A DNA stretch of 12,982 bases. It comes from Salinarimonas sp051117315 (lineage in GTDB: Bacteria > Pseudomonadota > Alphaproteobacteria > Rhizobiales > Beijerinckiaceae). The stretch covers positions 1 through 12,982 of the forward strand of contig JBNPEA010000057.1 of assembly GCA_051117315.1 (NCBI GenBank). Direction: 5' to 3'. Of this stretch, positions 11,023 to 12,982 are shown one piece after another; within the stretch, counting starts at the first letter, position 1, and each line of letters begins with the position of its first letter. Made by a program: the position numbers and the translations under genes. The notes below the pieces were generated by a model that was given only the letters and a program-made list of their open reading frames with translations, did not search any database and was not told the origin of the DNA.

Positions 11023-11073
11023 CGCCCCCTCCCCACGGGGAGGGAGTCGGCCGGAGGCCGACGGGTGGGGGCG
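11023..11073. repeat. Palindromic intergenic repeat after uvrA
   Basis: Nine bases after the uvrA stop lies a compact set of nested inverted repeats. CCCTCCC (11027-11033) pairs with GGGAGGG (11038-11044); GTCGGCC (11046-11052) pairs with GGCCGAC (11056-11062) over a GGA loop; and CGCCCCC (11023-11029) can instead pair with GGGGGCG (11067-11073) as an outer stem. No U-run follows, so it is not a standard intrinsic terminator. CCCTCCCC/GGGGAGGG and GGCCGGAGGCC blocks like this are, to my knowledge, common dispersed intergenic repeats in Alphaproteobacteria. It probably sits in the uvrA 3' end and may stabilise or help end the transcript (inference). Confidence 0.7.
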
Positions 11074-11182
11074 AGTGCCGCGGAAATGGCGCCTCACACC
11101 ACCGCTAATCTTCCCATCCCGAGGAATCTTCCCGCCACGCTCCGAACTCCTCAGAAGCTCGGGCGTTGTCTCCCGGACACAC

Positions 11183-11189
11183 AAGGAGG
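11183..11189 (+). promoter_or_regulatory. Strong Shine-Dalgarno that fixes the start of the 71-residue gene
   Basis: AAGGAGG, a full anti-Shine-Dalgarno match, lies 7 bp before the ATG at 11197. It is the best ribosome-binding site in the window. It shows that translation starts here although the same frame is open from far upstream inside the uvrA region. Confidence 0.9.
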
Positions 11190-11196
11190 CACGACC

Positions 11197-11412
11197 ATGT
11201 TGGACCAGGCGCGATTCTCGCTGGGAGACAAGGTGCGGCTCGTCGAGGACGAGCGGCAGATGATCCGGATCCATCCCAACCAGATGGCCCTCACCTACGA
11301 GATCATCCGCATCGTCCCGGGCGAGCGCGACGGCGAGGCCGTCTACCACATCAAGAGCGAGCGCGAGCCACACATGCGCGCGGTGGAGGAGGGGCACCTC
11401 GCCCAGGCGTGA
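11197..11412 (+). CDS. Conserved-looking 71-residue protein of unknown function
   Basis: I do not recognise this gene with a named function. It encodes 71 residues without signal peptide or membrane segment, so it should be cytoplasmic. The sequence opens with FSLGDKVRLVEDERQ (7-21), followed by HPNQMALTYEIIRIVPG (26-42) and EAVYHIKSEREPHMRAVEE (47-65). Alternating short strands with a GDxVRL start suggest a small SH3-like beta-barrel, as in small RNA- or protein-binding domains; that is inference from pattern only. Charged residues are abundant and there is no cysteine. That it is a real gene is supported by AAGGAGG 7 bp before the ATG and by a textbook terminator 33 bp after the stop. It has a 182-bp gap from uvrA; part of this is a palindromic repeat, and no clear promoter is seen in the rest, so it could be read from uvrA or from an unrecognised promoter at 11080-11170. 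Confidence 0.85.
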   Translation: MLDQARFSLGDKVRLVEDERQMIRIHPNQMALTYEIIRIVPGERDGEAVYHIKSEREPHMRAVEEGHLAQA

Positions 11413-11445
11413 GCGACGCGGCCGAGATCGGCTGGACGAATGAAC

Positions 11446-11479
11446 AGGGGCCTCCCAACCGGAGGTCCCTTTTTTCTTT
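11446..11479 (+). terminator. Rho-independent terminator after the 71-residue gene
   Basis: AGGGGCCTCC (11446-11455) and GGAGGTCCCT (11461-11470) form a 10-bp stem with one G-U pair and a CAACC loop. A U-tract of TTTTTCTTT directly follows the stem. It should end the rightward transcript of the small gene, and uvrA read-through if any, so the downstream HTH-RES pair must use its own promoter. Confidence 0.92.
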
Positions 11480-11515
11480 CTTCACGGGCCGGAATCGGCG
11501 AGGCGGTCGCGAACC

Positions 11516-11563
11516 TTGACTAACGATCCCTAACGGTGCACGTTCACGCTAGCTGATACGTGA
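11516..11563 (+). promoter_or_regulatory. Candidate promoter/operator region of the HTH-RES cassette
   Basis: Between the terminator and the HTH gene lies TTGACT (11516-11521), a 5/6 match to a -35 box. No clear -10 stands at the right distance, as is common in Alphaproteobacteria. Two features could be repressor sites: the direct repeat TAACG at 11521-11525 and 11531-11535 (10 bp apart, one helical turn), and the inverted repeat TCACG (11544-11548) - 10 bp - CGTGA (11559-11563), which surrounds the palindrome GCTAGC (11548-11553). Autoregulation by the HTH protein is inferred from how toxin-antitoxin operons usually work. Confidence 0.4.
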
Positions 11564-11578
11564 CAGTGAGGATCGGGC

Positions 11579-12190
11579 ATGGCGAGGACCGCAGAGCAAG
11601 AGGCCTCCGGCGGTCTCGCCACCCTGCGCACGACGCTGGCGCGCCACCATGTCGACGAGGCGCGGCTCGCCCGGAGCGTGGAGGCCTATCTCGATGCGCA
11701 TGCGGGAGACCTCCTGCCGCCAACGCGCCCGGAGCCGCTGACCGCGGGCGAGCGCGCCGCGCTGGAGTCCGTCGGCGTCTCCACCGCCGATCACGCGCCC
11801 GACCCGCAGCCCTTCCTCGACGGCGTGGCCCGTCACGCGGTGATCGTCGCCACGGCGCTGCCGCTCGCCGAGGCCGCACGTCGCTTCGGCGTGGCTCCGA
11901 GCCGGCTGCGGCAGCGCCTGCAGGAGCGCACGCTGCTCGGCGTCCGATCCGAGGACGGCCGCGCCTGGCGCATTCCCCTGTTCCAGATCACGGAGGCGGG
12001 TGAGCTTCCGGGCTTGCGGTTGGTCCTGAAGGCGATCCGCAGCGATCTTCGGCCGGTCACGATCGTCGGTTTCTTCACCACGCCGCAGCCTGATCTCGAG
12101 GACGAGACCGGCGCGGCGATGACCCCGATCGCATGGCTGTCGTCGGGCCGCGACCCGGACGCGGTGCGCCGCCTCGCGGCGGAGCTGTGA
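11579..12190 (+). CDS. HTH protein, probable antitoxin of a RES-type toxin-antitoxin pair
   Basis: This 203-residue protein probably binds DNA and neutralises the RES protein encoded next to it. Residues 95-115 (LPLAEAARRFGVAPSRLRQRL) read as a helix-turn-helix. They are followed by a short wing-like stretch, GVRSEDGRAWRIPLFQ (121-136), resembling MerR/excisionase-type HTHs more than a classical Xre domain. The C-terminus, MTPIAWLSSGRDPDAVRRLAAEL (181-203), has the tP..WL..G.....V...L pattern of the Xre/MbcA/ParS toxin-binding (DUF2384-like) domain. Residues 1-90 are helical, charged and not recognised. Usual Xre-type RES partners are about 140-150 residues with the HTH at the N-terminus, so this one is longer and built differently. 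The start has GAGGA (11568-11572) 6 bp upstream. The stop is 9 bp before the RES start, and antitoxin-first order fits a toxin-antitoxin operon. The assignment rests on context and motif pattern, not on recognised close homology. Confidence 0.72.
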   Translation: MARTAEQEASGGLATLRTTLARHHVDEARLARSVEAYLDAHAGDLLPPTRPEPLTAGERAALESVGVSTADHAPDPQPFLDGVARHAVIVATALPLAEAARRFGVAPSRLRQRLQERTLLGVRSEDGRAWRIPLFQITEAGELPGLRLVLKAIRSDLRPVTIVGFFTTPQPDLEDETGAAMTPIAWLSSGRDPDAVRRLAAEL

Positions 12191-12199
12191 CGCGGCCAC

Positions 12200-12850
12200 A
12201 TGGCCAAGTTCCCCGAGCCGCCGCCGGTGGCGGAGCTGATCGCGATCGGCTCCGACGTCGTCCATCTCGCGCCCGGAACAGCCTTGGCGCGCCTGTTCTT
12301 CCGCGGCGGCGCACATCCTGGGGCGTGGGACACCTTCCGGTTCTGGGGACCAGGGCCGTCGCGCTTCGATCACCACCTCCCCGGGCCGAACGGCGCCGTC
12401 ACGCTCCAGGACCGGGGCATCCTCTATGCCGCCGGCGCCGGCGAGCCGGGCGCCCTCGCCGTCTGCGCCGCGGAAGTATTCCAAGCCACGCGGAGCATCG
12501 ATCTCCACGACCGCGCGCCCTGGTTCGCGACGTTCCGCACCGCGCGGGAACTGGCGCTCCTCGACCTGCGCGGCCTGTGGCCGACACGGGCGGGCGCCTC
12601 CTCGGCCATCGCGAGCGGGCCGAAGGCGCGGGCTCGTCGCTGGAGCGGCCGGATCTACGAGGCCTATCCGAAGATCGACGGCCTGCTCTATTCGTCCTCG
12701 ATGGGCGGAAACGCCGACGCGGTCGCGCTCTATGAACGCGCCCGGGATGCGCTCCCGAAGGCGCCCGAATTCCACCGAGCGCTGGCAGACCCGGCCCTGC
12801 GCGCGCCGCTTTTCGCAGCCGCCAAGGCCATCGGCTACGCCATCGTCTGA
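12200..12850 (+). CDS. RES-domain protein, probable NAD+-degrading toxin
   Basis: This 216-residue protein carries a RES domain, named for its conserved Arg, Glu and Ser. Characterised members (MbcT of Mycobacterium tuberculosis, Pseudomonas putida Res) are toxins that deplete cellular NAD+ and are held in check by the neighbouring antitoxin. Visible features are the opening LARLFF (29-34) with Arg31, GPSRF (52-56) with Arg55 in place of the usual GRF motif, the strand GILYAA (73-78), the helix ALAVCAAEVFQ (85-95) with the likely catalytic Glu92, and YSSSMGGNADAVALYE (164-179) with the Ser cluster 165-167. The domain covers nearly the whole protein; there is no signal peptide or membrane segment. 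Only a distant GGAG (15 bp) precedes the ATG, so translation is probably coupled to the HTH gene 9 bp upstream, which would keep toxin below antitoxin. The frame is intact. Exact catalytic residues are assigned by pattern only. Confidence 0.85.
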   Translation: MAKFPEPPPVAELIAIGSDVVHLAPGTALARLFFRGGAHPGAWDTFRFWGPGPSRFDHHLPGPNGAVTLQDRGILYAAGAGEPGALAVCAAEVFQATRSIDLHDRAPWFATFRTARELALLDLRGLWPTRAGASSAIASGPKARARRWSGRIYEAYPKIDGLLYSSSMGGNADAVALYERARDALPKAPEFHRALADPALRAPLFAAAKAIGYAIV

Positions 12851-12854
12851 CCCC

Positions 12855-12982
12855 TCACGCGAACCGCGCGTCGTATTCCAGCAGCGCGTTCAAGAGCACC
12901 TGCGCCCCCGCGGCGCACACGTCGAAGGACGTCGACTCCGCCTCGTTGTGCGGCTGGCCGCCCTCCCACGGCGCGAACACCC
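12855..12982 (-). CDS. C-terminus of an M20-type Zn-dependent amidohydrolase (partial)
   Basis: The minus strand from the window edge to a TGA at 12857-12855 encodes the last 41 residues of a protein. It begins VFAPWEGGQPHNEAES and continues with CAAGAQVLLNALLEYDARFA. The G-x-x-HNEAE motif followed by a CAAGAQVLL helix is the normal ending of M20-family enzymes of the allantoate amidohydrolase / N-carbamoyl-amino-acid hydrolase group, where the His is a metal or substrate ligand. The fragment is too short to fix the substrate, and other M20 peptidases are possible. The gene converges on the RES gene, with 4 bp between the two stop codons. Confidence 0.6.
   Translation of the reverse strand, partial: VFAPWEGGQPHNEAESTSFDVCAAGAQVLLNALLEYDARFA

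Noticed and set aside
12133..12735. A 200-codon plus-strand frame overlapping the HTH and RES genes
   Set aside because: It is out of frame with both recognised proteins and has Arg-rich nonsense composition.

Overview
The window is very GC-rich (roughly 70 % by eye) and looks like chromosomal DNA of an alphaproteobacterium, probably of the Hyphomicrobiales (Rhizobiales; a Methylobacterium/Salinarimonas/Bosea-like lineage is plausible but cannot be fixed from sequence alone). The reasons are the alphaproteobacterial form of UvrA (a CPVSGF first zinc motif), a long GlnD with rhizobial-type length, a YcbB-like L,D-transpeptidase, and hairpin-rich dispersed intergenic repeats of the kind common in that order. 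No tRNA, rRNA, CRISPR array, transposase or phage gene was seen.

Layout. (1) 47-1804 (+): a SulP-type anion permease with a C-terminal STAS domain, followed by a ~183-bp intergenic element whose ends are a 38-bp inverted repeat, each end itself a hairpin. (2) 2022-6801 (-): three genes reading leftwards, L,D-transpeptidase -> glnD (PII uridylyltransferase/uridylyl-removing enzyme) -> grpE (DnaK nucleotide exchange factor). A candidate heat-shock (RpoH) promoter overlaps the end of glnD and would let grpE be expressed separately. (3) 7071-7589 (-): a secreted one-domain fasciclin (FAS1) protein with a good ribosome-binding site and its own intrinsic terminator (13-bp perfect stem). (4) 7590-7912: divergent control region. 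(5) 7913-11014 (+): uvrA, with a basic Lys/Ala/Pro-rich tail of about 70 residues, then a palindromic intergenic repeat. (6) 11197-11412 (+): an unrecognised 71-residue protein with a near-perfect Shine-Dalgarno sequence and a textbook terminator. (7) 11579-12850 (+): a two-gene cassette, a 203-residue helix-turn-helix protein followed 9 bp later by a 216-residue RES-domain protein, best read as a toxin-antitoxin pair. (8) 12855-12982 (-): the C-terminus of an M20-type zinc amidohydrolase running off the window, converging on the RES gene with a 4-bp gap between stops.

Most of the window is housekeeping: nitrogen-status signalling (glnD), protein folding (grpE), cell-wall cross-linking (ldt), DNA repair (uvrA) and anion transport. 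The accessory part is 11.5-12.85 kb. The RES cassette has an antitoxin of unusual build (longer than the usual Xre-type partner, with a central rather than N-terminal HTH), its own leader with repeats that could serve as operator, and a strong terminator shielding it from upstream transcription. This is the most likely place for something not well described.
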